A DNA stretch of 64,000 bases from the NCBI RefSeq assembly GCF_004362745.1, contig NZ_SNXY01000011.1, positions 124,001-188,000 of the forward strand, in the 5' to 3' direction. The stretch comes from Oharaeibacter diazotrophicus (GTDB lineage Bacteria > Pseudomonadota > Alphaproteobacteria > Rhizobiales > Pleomorphomonadaceae). Positions 26,149 through 35,282 of the stretch are shown here, piece after piece. The notes beneath the pieces were generated by a model, which did not search any database, was not told the DNA's origin, and saw only the letters and a program-made list of their open reading frames with translations. Within the stretch, counting starts at the first letter, position 1; each line of letters starts with the position of its first letter. A program made the translations under genes and the position numbers.

Positions 26149-27663
26149 TCAGGTCGGCGCCATCAGACGGCGTGCCTGTCCGATCCAGTCGTCGCGGCGG
26201 ATGCGGCCGGCACCGCCGATTCGGCGGTCGAGGTCGTCGACCTGGGCGTCGGTGAGCTCGATCAGCTGGGAGAACAGGAAGATGCCCTCCTTGTTGAGCT
26301 GGGCCTCGAGCTTGGGGCCGACGCCGCCGATCCGCTTGAGATCGTCGACCACCTTGCGGGCCGGCGCCTCGTCGGCCGCGCGGGCGGCGGCGCGCCGGGC
26401 CCCGGCGGCCTTGGCGGCGACGGAACGCTGGTTGTGGGTGAGGATGAAGTCGGCGAGGCGCGGACAGATCTCGGCGCGCCAGCGCGAGCCGTTGAAGACG
26501 CCGTAGTGGCCGACGCCGGGCTGGGTGTAGTGGACCTTCCAGTCGTCGGCGAGGCCGGTGCAGAGGTCGTGCGCCGCCTCGGTCTGGCCGCCGCCGGTGA
26601 TGTCGTCCTTCTCGCCCTCGACGGTGAGCAGCGCGGTGTGGCGGATCGCGCCGGGGTCGACGCGCTCGCCGCGGTGCATCATCTCGCCCTTCGGCAGGGC
26701 GTGGGTCATGAACACCGTCTCGACCGTCTGCAGGTAGAACTCGGCGGTGAGGTCCATGACGGCGAGATACTCGTCGTAGAACTCGCGGTGCTTGGCGGCG
26801 CTGTCGCCGTCGCCCTTGACGAGGTGCTCGTAGAATTCCTTGTGGGCGCCGACGTGACGGTCGAGATTCATGCTCATGAAACCGCCGAGCTGGAGGAAGC
26901 CCGGGTAGACGTCGCGGTAGACGCCCGGATGCGGGAACGGCACCTTCATGACGACGTTGCGGCGGAACCACTCGATGTCGCGCTCTTCGGCGAGCTTGTT
27001 GACCGCCGTGGGATTGCGGCGGGTGTCGATCGGCCCGCCCATCAGCGTCATCGTCAGCGGCGCGAACGGATCCTCGCGCTTCGCCATCACCGAGACGGCG
27101 GCGAGCACGGGCACCGAGGGCTGGCAGACCGCGACCACGTGGGTGTCGCCGCCGAGGGCGTGCAGCATCTCGATGACGTAGTCGACGTAGTCGTCGAGGT
27201 CGAAGCGACCCTCGGCGACCGACACCATCCGGGCGTCCTCCCAGTCGGTGATGTAGACGTCGTGGCGCGGCAGCAGCGCCTCGACGGTGCCGCGCAGCAG
27301 CGTGGCGTAGTGGCCCGACATCGGGGCGACCACCAGCACCTTGGGGTCGACGCGGCCCTGGTTGGGCGCGGCGCGCTCGAAGCGGACCAGCCGGCAGAAC
27401 GGCTTGCGCCAGACCACCTCCTCGGTGACCGGGACGCGGATGCCGGAGACCACCGTGGTGTCGAGCCCGAAGGCCGGCTTGCCGTAGCGCCGGGTCGAGC
27501 GCTCGAACAATTCGCAGGCCGCCGCGATCGAGCGCCCGACGTGGGTCTGCGACAGCGGGTTGAACGGGTTCTGGTAGAACAGCCGGGTGAGGTCGGCCGC
27601 CGCGCGGGCGGGGCCGAGGGCGGCGTGGTTGAACTCGTAGAGGTGATAGTAGGGCACGGTCAT
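26149..27663 (-). CDS. phaZ: Intracellular polyhydroxyalkanoate depolymerase with C-terminal helix-hairpin-helix extension
   Basis: A 504-residue protein. The N-terminal 420 residues match intracellular PhaZ (YYHLYEFNHAALGPARAAADLTRL, then a conserved VAVCQPSVPVLAA with the nucleophile Cys). It degrades stored PHB granules to 3-hydroxybutyrate oligomers. The last about 75 residues (LKRIGGVGPKLEAQLNKEG to DDWIGQARRL) form an extra helix-hairpin-helix module like those at the ends of some NuoE and L21-related proteins. This fusion is unusual. The start at 27663 removes a 33-residue Arg-rich extension. Confidence 0.85.
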   Translation of the reverse strand: MTVPYYHLYEFNHAALGPARAAADLTRLFYQNPFNPLSQTHVGRSIAAACELFERSTRRYGKPAFGLDTTVVSGIRVPVTEEVVWRKPFCRLVRFERAAPNQGRVDPKVLVVAPMSGHYATLLRGTVEALLPRHDVYITDWEDARMVSVAEGRFDLDDYVDYVIEMLHALGGDTHVVAVCQPSVPVLAAVSVMAKREDPFAPLTMTLMGGPIDTRRNPTAVNKLAEERDIEWFRRNVVMKVPFPHPGVYRDVYPGFLQLGGFMSMNLDRHVGAHKEFYEHLVKGDGDSAAKHREFYDEYLAVMDLTAEFYLQTVETVFMTHALPKGEMMHRGERVDPGAIRHTALLTVEGEKDDITGGGQTEAAHDLCTGLADDWKVHYTQPGVGHYGVFNGSRWRAEICPRLADFILTHNQRSVAAKAAGARRAAARAADEAPARKVVDDLKRIGGVGPKLEAQLNKEGIFLFSQLIELTDAQVDDLDRRIGGAGRIRRDDWIGQARRLMAPT

Positions 27664-27908
27664 CCCCCGCCGGTCCTTTCGCCGCGCGCCGCCGGGATCC
27701 GGTCGATCCCGATCGGCGGTTTCATCGCTGAAACGGTTTGAAGATAAGTTCCACTTTTCCATTCCGGCAAGGGCTCGCGTGTCACGGCGGACCCGGCTGG
27801 CGCCATCCTATAGTCTCATCACCCGGCCAAGGGTCGGCGCAACGCCGCTCCATTCCGCCGCAGTCCGGCCCCGTCGAGGACGGCCGCGGCACCTGCTAAG
27901 CTGCTGAC

Positions 27909-29231
27909 ATGCCGTCCGCTCCCGAGCTCACGCCCCCCGCCGCGCGCCAGCGCCTCAAGCTCGACACCCTGATCCGCCTGCGCTGGCTGGCCGTCGCCGG
28001 CCAGACCGCCGCCGTCGCCGTGGTGGCCTGGCTGTTCGCCTACGACCTGCCGGTCGGCTTCTGCTTCGGGCTGATCGCGGCCTCCGCCTGGCTCAACGTC
28101 TTCCTGAAGATCCGGTTCACCGCCGCCTACCGTCTCGCCGACGGGGCGGCGGCGGCCCTGCTCGGCTACGACATCGTCCAGCTCGGTGCCCTGCTCGCCC
28201 TGACCGGCGGCCTGACCAACCCCTTCGCGATGCTGCTGATCGCCCCGGTGCTGGTGTCGGCGAGCGCCCTCGGCATGGCCTGGACGCTGTCGCTCGGCGT
28301 GCTGGTGGTCGCGATCGCCAGCGCCCTGGTGTTCTGGCACCTGCCGCTGCCGTGGGCGGCCGAGGCGCCGATCGCGATGCCCGAGCGCTACGTCGCCGGG
28401 ATCTGGAGCGCCCTGGTCGCCGCCCTCGGCTTCATGGGTGCCTATTCCTTCCGCGTCTCCGAGGAGGCCCGCCAGCTGCAGGCGGCGCTGACGGCGACCG
28501 AGCTGATCCTGTCGCGCGAGCAGCACCTGCACCAGCTCGACGGCCTCGCCGCCGCCGCCGCCCACGAGCTCGGCACCCCGCTCGCCACCATCTCGCTGGT
28601 GTCGAAGGAACTGCTGCGCGAGGTGCCCGCGGATTCGCCGATCCGCGAGGATCTCGGCCTGTTGCGCTCGCAGGCCGAGCGCTGCCGCGATATCCTCGGC
28701 AAGCTGACCTCGCTGTCGACCGACCTCGGCGGCCACCTCGACCGGCTGCCGATCACCCACCTCGTCGAGGACGTGATCGCGCCGCACCGCGAGTTCGGCG
28801 TGGCGCTGATCGTCCATGTCGACGGCGACCCCGGCCGCGAGCCGATCGGCACGCGCAACCCGGCGATCCTCTACGGCCTCGGCAACATCGTGGAGAACGC
28901 GGTCGACTATGCCGCCAGCCGGGTCGACGTCGGCGCGTCCTGGACCGAGGACGAGGTGGTGGTGACGATCCGCGACGACGGCCCGGGCTTCGCGCCCGAG
29001 GTGATGGACCGGCTCGGCGATCCCTACGTCACCACCCGCGCCCGCCACCCCGGCAAGGCCCGCGAGGGCGGCGGCGGCCTCGGCCTCGGCTTCTTCATCG
29101 CCAAGACGCTGCTCGAGCGCACCGGCGCGCGGGTCGCGATCACCAACCGCGGCGCGCCGCAGACCGGCGCGGTGATCGCCGTGCGCTGGCCGCGCGCGGC
29201 GATGGACGCCGGCGAGGCCGACGGCTGGTGA
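27909..29231 (+). CDS. regB: Redox sensor histidine kinase RegB/ActS/PrrB
   Basis: A 440-residue kinase with six N-terminal membrane helices. GGLTNPF matches the quinone-binding motif of RegB. The H-box is HELGTPLATI with His at about 219, and a redox-active cysteine lies at about 259 (QAERCRDILGKL), matching the regulatory Cys of RegB. The ATP-binding N and G boxes are intact. RegB controls energy and redox genes through RegA. It is followed by regA after a 233-base gap. Targets here could include the sdh and suc operons, but no RegA site was established. Confidence 0.93.
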   Translation: MPSAPELTPPAARQRLKLDTLIRLRWLAVAGQTAAVAVVAWLFAYDLPVGFCFGLIAASAWLNVFLKIRFTAAYRLADGAAAALLGYDIVQLGALLALTGGLTNPFAMLLIAPVLVSASALGMAWTLSLGVLVVAIASALVFWHLPLPWAAEAPIAMPERYVAGIWSALVAALGFMGAYSFRVSEEARQLQAALTATELILSREQHLHQLDGLAAAAAHELGTPLATISLVSKELLREVPADSPIREDLGLLRSQAERCRDILGKLTSLSTDLGGHLDRLPITHLVEDVIAPHREFGVALIVHVDGDPGREPIGTRNPAILYGLGNIVENAVDYAASRVDVGASWTEDEVVVTIRDDGPGFAPEVMDRLGDPYVTTRARHPGKAREGGGGLGLGFFIAKTLLERTGARVAITNRGAPQTGAVIAVRWPRAAMDAGEADGW

Positions 29232-29464
29232 GCGGCGCGAGCCGACGGGGCAGGGCGTTTCCCTGAAGGACCCTTTCAGAGAATCCGAAACCATTTGCCG
29301 CAGGCTGCACCCGAAGGCTTATTGCCGCGCCCCCGATGGCGCCCTATCCTGACCACGGTGGAAAGAGAACCCGACGCGGACAATAACGAAGGATCTCACG
29401 GCCGGAGTGGCGTGGCCCTGAGTCCGGATACACCGCGTGGGCCGGTCACCAGAGGTCACGCCAT

Positions 29465-30016
29465 ATGGACACCCTGACCACACCTTCGGAAACGCTCAAG
29501 ACCCTGCTCATCGTCGACGACGACAAGCCGTTCCTCCAGCGCCTCGCCAGGGCGATGGAAGCGCGCGGCTTCGCCGTCGACACCGCCGACACCGTGGCCG
29601 ACGGCCTCGCCAAGGTGGATTCCCAAGCGCCGTCCTACGCCGTGGTGGACATGCGCCTCGGCGACGGCAACGGCCTCGACGTGGTCGAGCGCCTGCGCGA
29701 CCGCCGTCCCGACGCCCGCACCATCGTGCTGACGGGCTACGGCAACATCGCCACCGCCGTCAGCGCGGTGAAGATGGGCGCGGTCGACTATCTCGCCAAG
29801 CCGGCCGACGCCGACGAGGTGTTCGCCGCCCTGACGCGCGACCCGGACATCCGCGCCGAACCGCCGGAGAACCCGATGTCGGCCGACCGGGTGCGCTGGG
29901 AGCATATCCAGCGCGTCTACGAACTCTGCGAGCGCAACGTCTCGGAGACGGCGCGCCGCCTCAACATGCACCGCCGCACCCTGCAGCGCATCCTCGCCAA
30001 GCGCGCGCCGCGCTGA
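29465..30016 (+). CDS. regA: Response regulator RegA/ActR/PrrA
   Basis: A 183-residue response regulator. The receiver domain has the acidic pair (LLIVDDDK), phospho-Asp at about 62 (VVDMRLGDGNGL), conserved LTGYGNIATAVSAVKMGAVDYLAKP, and a C-terminal Fis-type helix-turn-helix (ETARRLNMHRRTLQRILAKR). This layout is the RegA family. It pairs with regB immediately upstream. Confidence 0.95.
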   Translation: MDTLTTPSETLKTLLIVDDDKPFLQRLARAMEARGFAVDTADTVADGLAKVDSQAPSYAVVDMRLGDGNGLDVVERLRDRRPDARTIVLTGYGNIATAVSAVKMGAVDYLAKPADADEVFAALTRDPDIRAEPPENPMSADRVRWEHIQRVYELCERNVSETARRLNMHRRTLQRILAKRAPR

Positions 30017-30150
30017 CCGGGGAGCTCGGGAGGGATCCGAGGGACACCGCCGGCCGCGGATAGCGGTTCGGCGGTGTCGTCGTTTTCGGAGGGCAAGGCC
30101 GACCGTTCGGCGGTCTCGTACACTCGTTCTGTCGACGTCGGCGCGGGTTG

Positions 30151-30194
30151 CCCCCTCTCCCTGTCCCTCCCCCTCCAGGGGGGAGGGGACGCGG
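30151..30194 (+). repeat. C-rich/G-rich REP-like element, copy 1
   Basis: A run of CCCCCTCTCCCTGTCCCTCC type followed by its own G-rich complement, so the element can form a hairpin. Its reverse complement matches the element at 30481-30522 almost base for base. Such motifs occur between genes in many Rhizobiales genomes. Confidence 0.75.
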
Positions 30195-30480
30195 TGGGGG
30201 GGCGCGAAGAAGGAGGCGTCGGTAGCGGCGTTCTCGTTGGGCGGGGGCGACGCGCGTCGAGCGGCGGACGAGGGCGAGGCGGTTCGCGGGGCGGGGAGGT
30301 TTCAGCGGCGGTGCAGGGCCGTTGGACCTGACGGTGGTGCGCCGGCGGCTCGCGGCGTCCGCCATTGCGGAAGGGCGGGGCTCGCGGCGAAGGACGAACC
30401 GCGGGTGGGATGACGTTACGTTCGTCGTGACGGGAAGCGGGATGTGCCTCCGTGTCGTCGTTCCGCCGTACGGCTCCCGT

Positions 30481-30522
30481 CGCGTCCCCTCCCCCTCGAG
30501 GGGGAGGGACAGGGAGAGGGGG
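30481..30522 (-). repeat. C-rich/G-rich REP-like element, copy 2 (inverted)
   Basis: This is the near-perfect inverted counterpart of 30151-30194. Together they are consistent either with two independent REP copies or with terminal inverted repeats of a ~370-bp non-coding element. Confidence 0.75.
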
Positions 30523-30590
30523 AGCCACGGCCGCGGTGCGTTGGCAGGAGCGAACCTCTCGCGGGATGCCGCTGGCGCCCGCCGTTCCCG

Positions 30591-31091
30591 TCACCAGGGG
30601 CCGGGTTCGCCGACGCCCGGGTCCATCAGCGCGTGGACGCGGCGGGCGGCGGTGTGGGCGAAGCGGAGGGTGGTGGCCTTGCGGGTGGCCGGGGGCAGGC
30701 GGTGCTCGGGGGCCTCGCGCAGGATGGCGGCGCCGAAGCCGTCGGCGAGGATGAGGCCGGCGTCGGCCGGGAAGATCTCGGCGGGCACGCCGGCGTGGGT
30801 GGCGAAGAACAGCCGGTCGGCGTGGAGCCGGTAGTCCGGCCACTTGCGGTCGGCGCGCAGGTCCTCGACCGACGACTTGATCTCCACGATCCAGATCTCG
30901 CCAGCCATCGACAACGCCGCGACGTCGGCGCGCCGGCCCGAGGCGAGCGGCAGTTCGTAGACCACCGAGAAGCCGAGGCCGACCAGCAGCCGGCCGACGC
31001 CGCGCTGGATCGCGCGGGCGGTCTCGGACTGCCGCCCGTCGAGCAGGCGGGCGTCCAACATGGCGGCGGCGAGGGCGACGGCGTCGGTCAT
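30591..31091 (-). CDS. mmcB: MmcB family DNA repair protein
   Basis: A protein of about 166 residues. SGRRADVAALSMAGEIWIVEIKSSVEDLRADRKWPDY carries the PD-(D/E)xK-like E-x-K signature of MmcB, which helps resist mitomycin C in Caulobacter. The start is uncertain between 31091 and 31109. The later ATG has GGGGA 11 bases upstream, while the earlier has no ribosome site; 31091 is chosen. Between it and the next gene sits repeat copy B. Confidence 0.85.
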   Translation of the reverse strand: MTDAVALAAAMLDARLLDGRQSETARAIQRGVGRLLVGLGFSVVYELPLASGRRADVAALSMAGEIWIVEIKSSVEDLRADRKWPDYRLHADRLFFATHAGVPAEIFPADAGLILADGFGAAILREAPEHRLPPATRKATTLRFAHTAARRVHALMDPGVGEPGPW

Positions 31092-31160
31092 GACGGCAGT
31101 GTTCCCCATTCGTTCGGGCGACGCAAGGCCCTGCCCGCGCGGCCCGCACGTCGTACCCGT

Positions 31161-31274
31161 CTCGCAAGGTCCCGACTCGTCGGGACGTCACGATGTCTCG
31201 ACCTCTCGGCCCGCGCCCGGTCGGGCGCTTCCGGCTCGCAATGGTCCGACCACGGGTCGGAACCTTGCGGGCTC
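31161..31274 (+). repeat. Multi-hairpin intergenic repeat, copy B
   Basis: An 8-bp stem at 31169-31186, a central GCGCCCG/CGGGCGC stem at about 31213-31228, and a stem at about 31243-31264 of the GGTCCGACC/GGTCGGAACC type. The last lies about 15 bases from the stop of the methyltransferase gene at 31279. The order matches the reverse complement of copy A. Confidence 0.7.
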
Positions 31275-31278
31275 GGTT

Positions 31279-31761
31279 TCAGCGCTTGCGGCGCGGCGGG
31301 CCGATCCAGCGCGGCACGGCGGCGCGGTAGCGGCGCCAGGCGTCGCCGAAGCGGGCCTCGAGGTGGGCCTCCTCGCGCAGGATCGCGAGACGGTGGGTCA
31401 GGACGGCGGCGGCGAGCGCGCCGGCGGCGAGCCAGAGGCTGTCGAAGGCGAGCGCGAGGCCGAGGAGGACCAGGGTGTTGCCGAGGTAGATCGGGTTGCG
31501 CGAGAGCGCGAAGGGCCCGCCGGTGACGAGGCTGTCGGCGGCGCGGTGCGGCAGGATGTTGGTGCGGGCCCGCCACATGGTCGCCATGGCGGCGAGGTCG
31601 AAGCCGGCACCGACGGCGGCGATCGCCCAGCCGAGGGCGGCCGGCAGCGGGACGCTCGTCGGCAGCAGGATCTCGGCGACGGCGCCGGCGACGAGCGCGC
31701 CGCCGTAGAGCAGCGGCGGCCAGGGCAGGCGGTTCGGGGCGGCGGCGGGATCGACCGGCAT
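31279..31761 (-). CDS. Isoprenylcysteine carboxyl-methyltransferase-like (ICMT/PEMT) membrane protein
   Basis: A 160-residue membrane protein. TGGPFALSRNPIYLGNTLVLLGLAL and the C-terminal EEAHLEARFGDAWRRYRAAVPRWI are the signature of the ICMT/PEMT-like methyltransferase family. Bacterial members probably use SAM to methylate lipids or small molecules; the substrate is unknown. The protein has about four membrane segments. Confidence 0.85.
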   Translation of the reverse strand: MPVDPAAAPNRLPWPPLLYGGALVAGAVAEILLPTSVPLPAALGWAIAAVGAGFDLAAMATMWRARTNILPHRAADSLVTGGPFALSRNPIYLGNTLVLLGLALAFDSLWLAAGALAAAVLTHRLAILREEAHLEARFGDAWRRYRAAVPRWIGPPRRKR

Positions 31762-31904
31762 GGCGGCGGGCTCCGCGGGAGAGCGCCGGGACGGGACGTC
31801 CCGGCGGTCGGAGGTCGGCGTCGCAAAGGCCCGACCGATCGGGTTCCGCCGCGGCGTCGGTGCGTTGGGCGTTCCCCGTCCGGTGGCCCTCGTCCGAGAG
31901 GCTC

Positions 31905-31975
31905 CGGCCGACCGGCCGGCGCCCGGCCGGGCGTTCCGCGCGCAAGGCTCCGACGCGGGACGTCGGAACCTCGCG
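31905..31975 (+). repeat. Multi-hairpin intergenic repeat, copy C (partial)
   Basis: This copy retains the central GCGCCCG/CGGGCG stem around 31919-31933 and the last stem at 31949-31967, about 18 bases from the lysS stop at 31985. The first stem is missing. It has the same orientation as B and D. Confidence 0.55.
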
Positions 31976-31984
31976 CCTTCGGTG

Positions 31985-33478
31985 TCAGCGGCTGCGCAGG
32001 GCCGGGAACAGGATGACGTCGCGGATCGACGGGGCGTCGGTCAGCAGCATGACGAGGCGGTCGATGCCGACGCCGAGGCCGCCGGCGGGCGGCATGCCGT
32101 GGTCCATCGCCTCGAGGAAGTCCTCGTCGAGGACGCGTTCCTTCTCGCCGCGGGCGTGGGCCTGGACGACCTGCTCGGTCATGCGCCGGCGCTGCTCGAC
32201 CGGGTCGTTCAGCTCGGAGAAGGCGTTGCCGATCTCCCAGCCGTTGACGTAAGTCTCGAAGCGCTCGACGAGGCGCGGCTCGCCCGGCACCTCCTTGGCG
32301 AAGGGCGAGATGTCCTTCGGGAACTGGATCACGTGGGTCGGCTGCTTCAGGCTCGCCTCGGTGGTCTCCTCGAAGAGGAAGGCCAGCACCTCGCCCCAGG
32401 TCATCGACGGCTCGATCTCGAAGCCCTTCGACTTGGCGGCCGCGCGGGCCTCCTCGTCGGTGGCGATGGCGAGGAAGTCGAGGCCGGTCGCCTCCAGGAC
32501 CGCCTGCGGCATCGGCAGGCGGCGGAACGGGCCGGTGAAGTCGAGCTCGCCGTCGCCGAACTTCACCACCGGGGAGCCGTGGAGATCGCGCGCGAGGGCC
32601 TCGAACAGCCGCTCGACGAGGCTCATCATGTCCTCGTAGTCGGCGTAGGCCCAATAGGTCTCCATCATCGTGAATTCCGGATTGTGCCGCGTCGAGACGC
32701 CCTCGTTGCGGAAGTTCCGGTTGATCTCGAAGACCCGTTCGGCGAGGCCGCCGACCAGCACGCGCTTCAGGTAGAGCTCCGGGGCGATCCGGAGGTACAT
32801 GTCCATGTCGAGCGTGTTGTGATGGGTGCGGAAGGGATCGGCCGTGGCACCGCCGTAGACCGGGTGCAGCATCGGCGTCTCGACCTCGAGGCAGCCCTCG
32901 GCCTCCATGAAGCGGCGGATCTGCGAGATGATCCGGCTGCGCTGGCGGAAGCGGGTGCGGCTGTCCGGGTTGACCATCACGTCGAGGTAGCGCTTGCGGT
33001 AGCGCTGCTCGACGTCGGCGATGCCGTGGTACTTCTCCGGCATCGGACGCACGGTCTTGGCGAGCACGTGGATGCGCTTGGCGTCGACCGTCAGCTCGCC
33101 GCGCTTGGTGCGGCGGACCCGGCCCTCGACGCCGATCAGGTCGCCGGTCTCGACGTTGGCGAGGAGCGCGAGGCTCTCCGGCTCGGTGACGTCCCTGTGG
33201 CTGAAGACCTGGATCTTCCCCGAGGAATCGTGGAGGTCGACGAACATGCCGCTGTTGCGCATCGAGAAGACGCGGCCGGCGACGACGACGTCGTCCTCGG
33301 AGGTCGTGTCGGGCGCGAGGGCGGCGTGGCGCTCGGCGAGCTCGCCGTTGCCGGCGCTGCGGTGGAAGTGGACCGGGTAGGGATCGACGCCGGCGGCGCG
33401 CAGGGCGTCGAGCTTCTGGAAGCGCACCTCGGTGACGTCGGAGGACAGCTTCGGCGGCGTGGTGTCGGAGGCGGACAT
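31985..33478 (-). CDS. lysS: Lysyl-tRNA synthetase, class II
   Basis: A 497-residue enzyme. An N-terminal OB-fold domain comprises about residues 40-170. The class II catalytic core has motif 2 RVFEINRNFRNEGVSTRHNPEF and motif 3 GLGVGIDRLVMLLT. It charges tRNA-Lys. Many alphaproteobacteria use the unrelated class I enzyme LysK instead, so a class II form is notable. The start at 33478 gives MSASDTTPPK. It lies 75 bases after gltX on the same strand. Confidence 0.95.
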   Translation of the reverse strand: MSASDTTPPKLSSDVTEVRFQKLDALRAAGVDPYPVHFHRSAGNGELAERHAALAPDTTSEDDVVVAGRVFSMRNSGMFVDLHDSSGKIQVFSHRDVTEPESLALLANVETGDLIGVEGRVRRTKRGELTVDAKRIHVLAKTVRPMPEKYHGIADVEQRYRKRYLDVMVNPDSRTRFRQRSRIISQIRRFMEAEGCLEVETPMLHPVYGGATADPFRTHHNTLDMDMYLRIAPELYLKRVLVGGLAERVFEINRNFRNEGVSTRHNPEFTMMETYWAYADYEDMMSLVERLFEALARDLHGSPVVKFGDGELDFTGPFRRLPMPQAVLEATGLDFLAIATDEEARAAAKSKGFEIEPSMTWGEVLAFLFEETTEASLKQPTHVIQFPKDISPFAKEVPGEPRLVERFETYVNGWEIGNAFSELNDPVEQRRRMTEQVVQAHARGEKERVLDEDFLEAMDHGMPPAGGLGVGIDRLVMLLTDAPSIRDVILFPALRSR

Positions 33479-33552
33479 GGTCGGATGGATCCGGCGGGAA
33501 GGGGAGGAGGGACGCGCGTTCGCGTCCCCGGATGCGCTGGTCGGCGGGCGGG

Positions 33553-34992
33553 TCAGCCGGCGGCGATGGCCGCGAGCGCCTGTTTGAGGCGCTGGCGCAC
33601 GATCGAGCGGCCGAGCAGCGCCATCGAATCGAACAGCGGCAGCGAGCGCGACGAGCCGGTCAGCGCGATGAACAGCGGCGGGATCACGGTGCGGACCTTG
33701 CGGCCCATCTCCTCGGAGATCCGGCGGATCTCCTCCTCGATCGCCTCGCGCGACCACTCGGCGAGGGTGTCGACCATCGGTGACACCTTCTCGAGGATCA
33801 GCGCGCTGTCGTCGGCGCCGTTCTTGGTGGCCTCGAAGTCGGCCTTCTTCAGGCCGAGCTCGGAGCGGAACAGGAAGGCGGTCAGATCCGGCAACTCGCC
33901 GAGGCGCGCGATGCGCGGACGCGCGAGGGCGAGGCCGCCGTCGAGCTTGCCGTTGAGGAGCGCCCAGTCGAACACCCGGGCCTTGAACTCGGCGTCGGTC
34001 AGCTTCTCGCGGAGCCAGCGGCCGTTCAGCCAGTCGAGCTTGGTGAGGTCGAACACCGCGCCGGCCCTGGCGACGCTGGCCGGATCGAAGCGGGCGGCGA
34101 GCTCGTCGAGGCTCATCAGCTCCTCGCCGTCGGCGATCGCGACGAAGGCGAGGCCGAGGAAGTTGTTGAGCGCCTCGGGCAGGTAGCCCTGGTTCGAGAA
34201 ATAGGACAGCGAGGTCGGGTTGCGCCGCTTGGAGAGCTTGCTGCGGTCCGGGTTCCTGAGCAGCGGCAGATGCATGAACTGGGGCGGCTGCCAGCCGAAA
34301 TATTCGTAGAGCAGGACGTGCTTGGGCACCGACGACAGCCACTCCTCGCCGCGGGCGACGTGGGTCACCTTCATCAGGTGGTCGTCGACGACGTTGGCGA
34401 GGTGGTAGGTCGGCATGCCGTCGGCCTTCATCAGGACCTGCATGTCGATGGTGGCGTAGGGGATCGAGACCTCGCCGTAGATGGCGTCGGTGAAGCGGCA
34501 CTCGCCGGTCTCGGGGATCTTCATGCGCACGACGTGCGGAATGCCCGCGGCTTCCTTCTCGGCGATCTCGGCCGGGGAGAGGCGCGTGCAGAGGCCGTCG
34601 TACTTCGGCTGCTCGCCGCGCCGGCGCTGCTCGTCGCGCATGGCGTCGAGGCGCTCGCGGGTGCAGAAGCACTTGAAGGCGTGGCCCTTGGCGACGAGTT
34701 CGTCGACGTAGGGCGGGTAGATGTCCTTGCGCTCGCTCTGGCGGTAGGGGCCGTAGGGGCCGCCCTTGTCCGGACCTTCGGCCCAGTCGAGGCCGAGCCA
34801 GTTCAGCGCCTCCATGACCTTCTGCTCGCTGTCGGGGGTCGACCGGCTCTGGTCGGTGTCCTCGATGCGCAGGATCATCTCGCCGCCGAGCTTGCGCGCG
34901 AGCAGCACGTTGAAGAGCGCCGTGTAGGCGGTGCCGACGTGCGGCTCGCCGGTGGGCGAAGGGGCGATGCGGACCCTGACAGGAGTGGCCAT
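33553..34992 (-). CDS. gltX: Glutamyl-tRNA synthetase
   Basis: A 479-residue class I synthetase. The HIGH-like motif is PSPTGEPHVGTAYTALF at the N-terminus and the KMSKS-like motif is DRSKLSKRRNP near residue 250. CFCTRERL is part of a zinc-like region. Length is normal. It forms a probable two-gene unit with lysS. Confidence 0.96.
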   Translation of the reverse strand: MATPVRVRIAPSPTGEPHVGTAYTALFNVLLARKLGGEMILRIEDTDQSRSTPDSEQKVMEALNWLGLDWAEGPDKGGPYGPYRQSERKDIYPPYVDELVAKGHAFKCFCTRERLDAMRDEQRRRGEQPKYDGLCTRLSPAEIAEKEAAGIPHVVRMKIPETGECRFTDAIYGEVSIPYATIDMQVLMKADGMPTYHLANVVDDHLMKVTHVARGEEWLSSVPKHVLLYEYFGWQPPQFMHLPLLRNPDRSKLSKRRNPTSLSYFSNQGYLPEALNNFLGLAFVAIADGEELMSLDELAARFDPASVARAGAVFDLTKLDWLNGRWLREKLTDAEFKARVFDWALLNGKLDGGLALARPRIARLGELPDLTAFLFRSELGLKKADFEATKNGADDSALILEKVSPMVDTLAEWSREAIEEEIRRISEEMGRKVRTVIPPLFIALTGSSRSLPLFDSMALLGRSIVRQRLKQALAAIAAG

Positions 34993-35282
34993 CGGAAAGT
35001 CGTTCGTGATCCGGAAGGGCGGGGTGCGGGGCGTTCCGCGACGTCCGGGCCGACGCGCCGCGCGGGAAGGCTCGGGGCGCCCGGACCGGGGCCGTCGGCG
35101 GCGCTCCCTCGATCGGCGCTTCTTCTAATCGCAGGGGGCGCCCGGCGCAATAGCGGCGGGCGCGCGGCCGACCGCCGCGAACGGGGCTTGCAACGGCGCC
35201 GCCGGCGGCTAGTTTCTCCGCCGCTCGCCGACGCCCGCGACGGCCGGGGAGCACCCTGCCCACCGTCGCGACGGAACCCTCC

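Larger units (their letters stand above)
30017..30590. other. Long intergenic spacer with a pair of inverted repeats
   Basis: This 574-base stretch holds no convincing gene. It is bounded within by two near-identical 42-44 base elements in opposite orientation (30151-30194 and 30481-30522). The 286 bases between them show low-complexity GC-rich sequence and no coding signal that stands out from chance. Confidence 0.6.
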
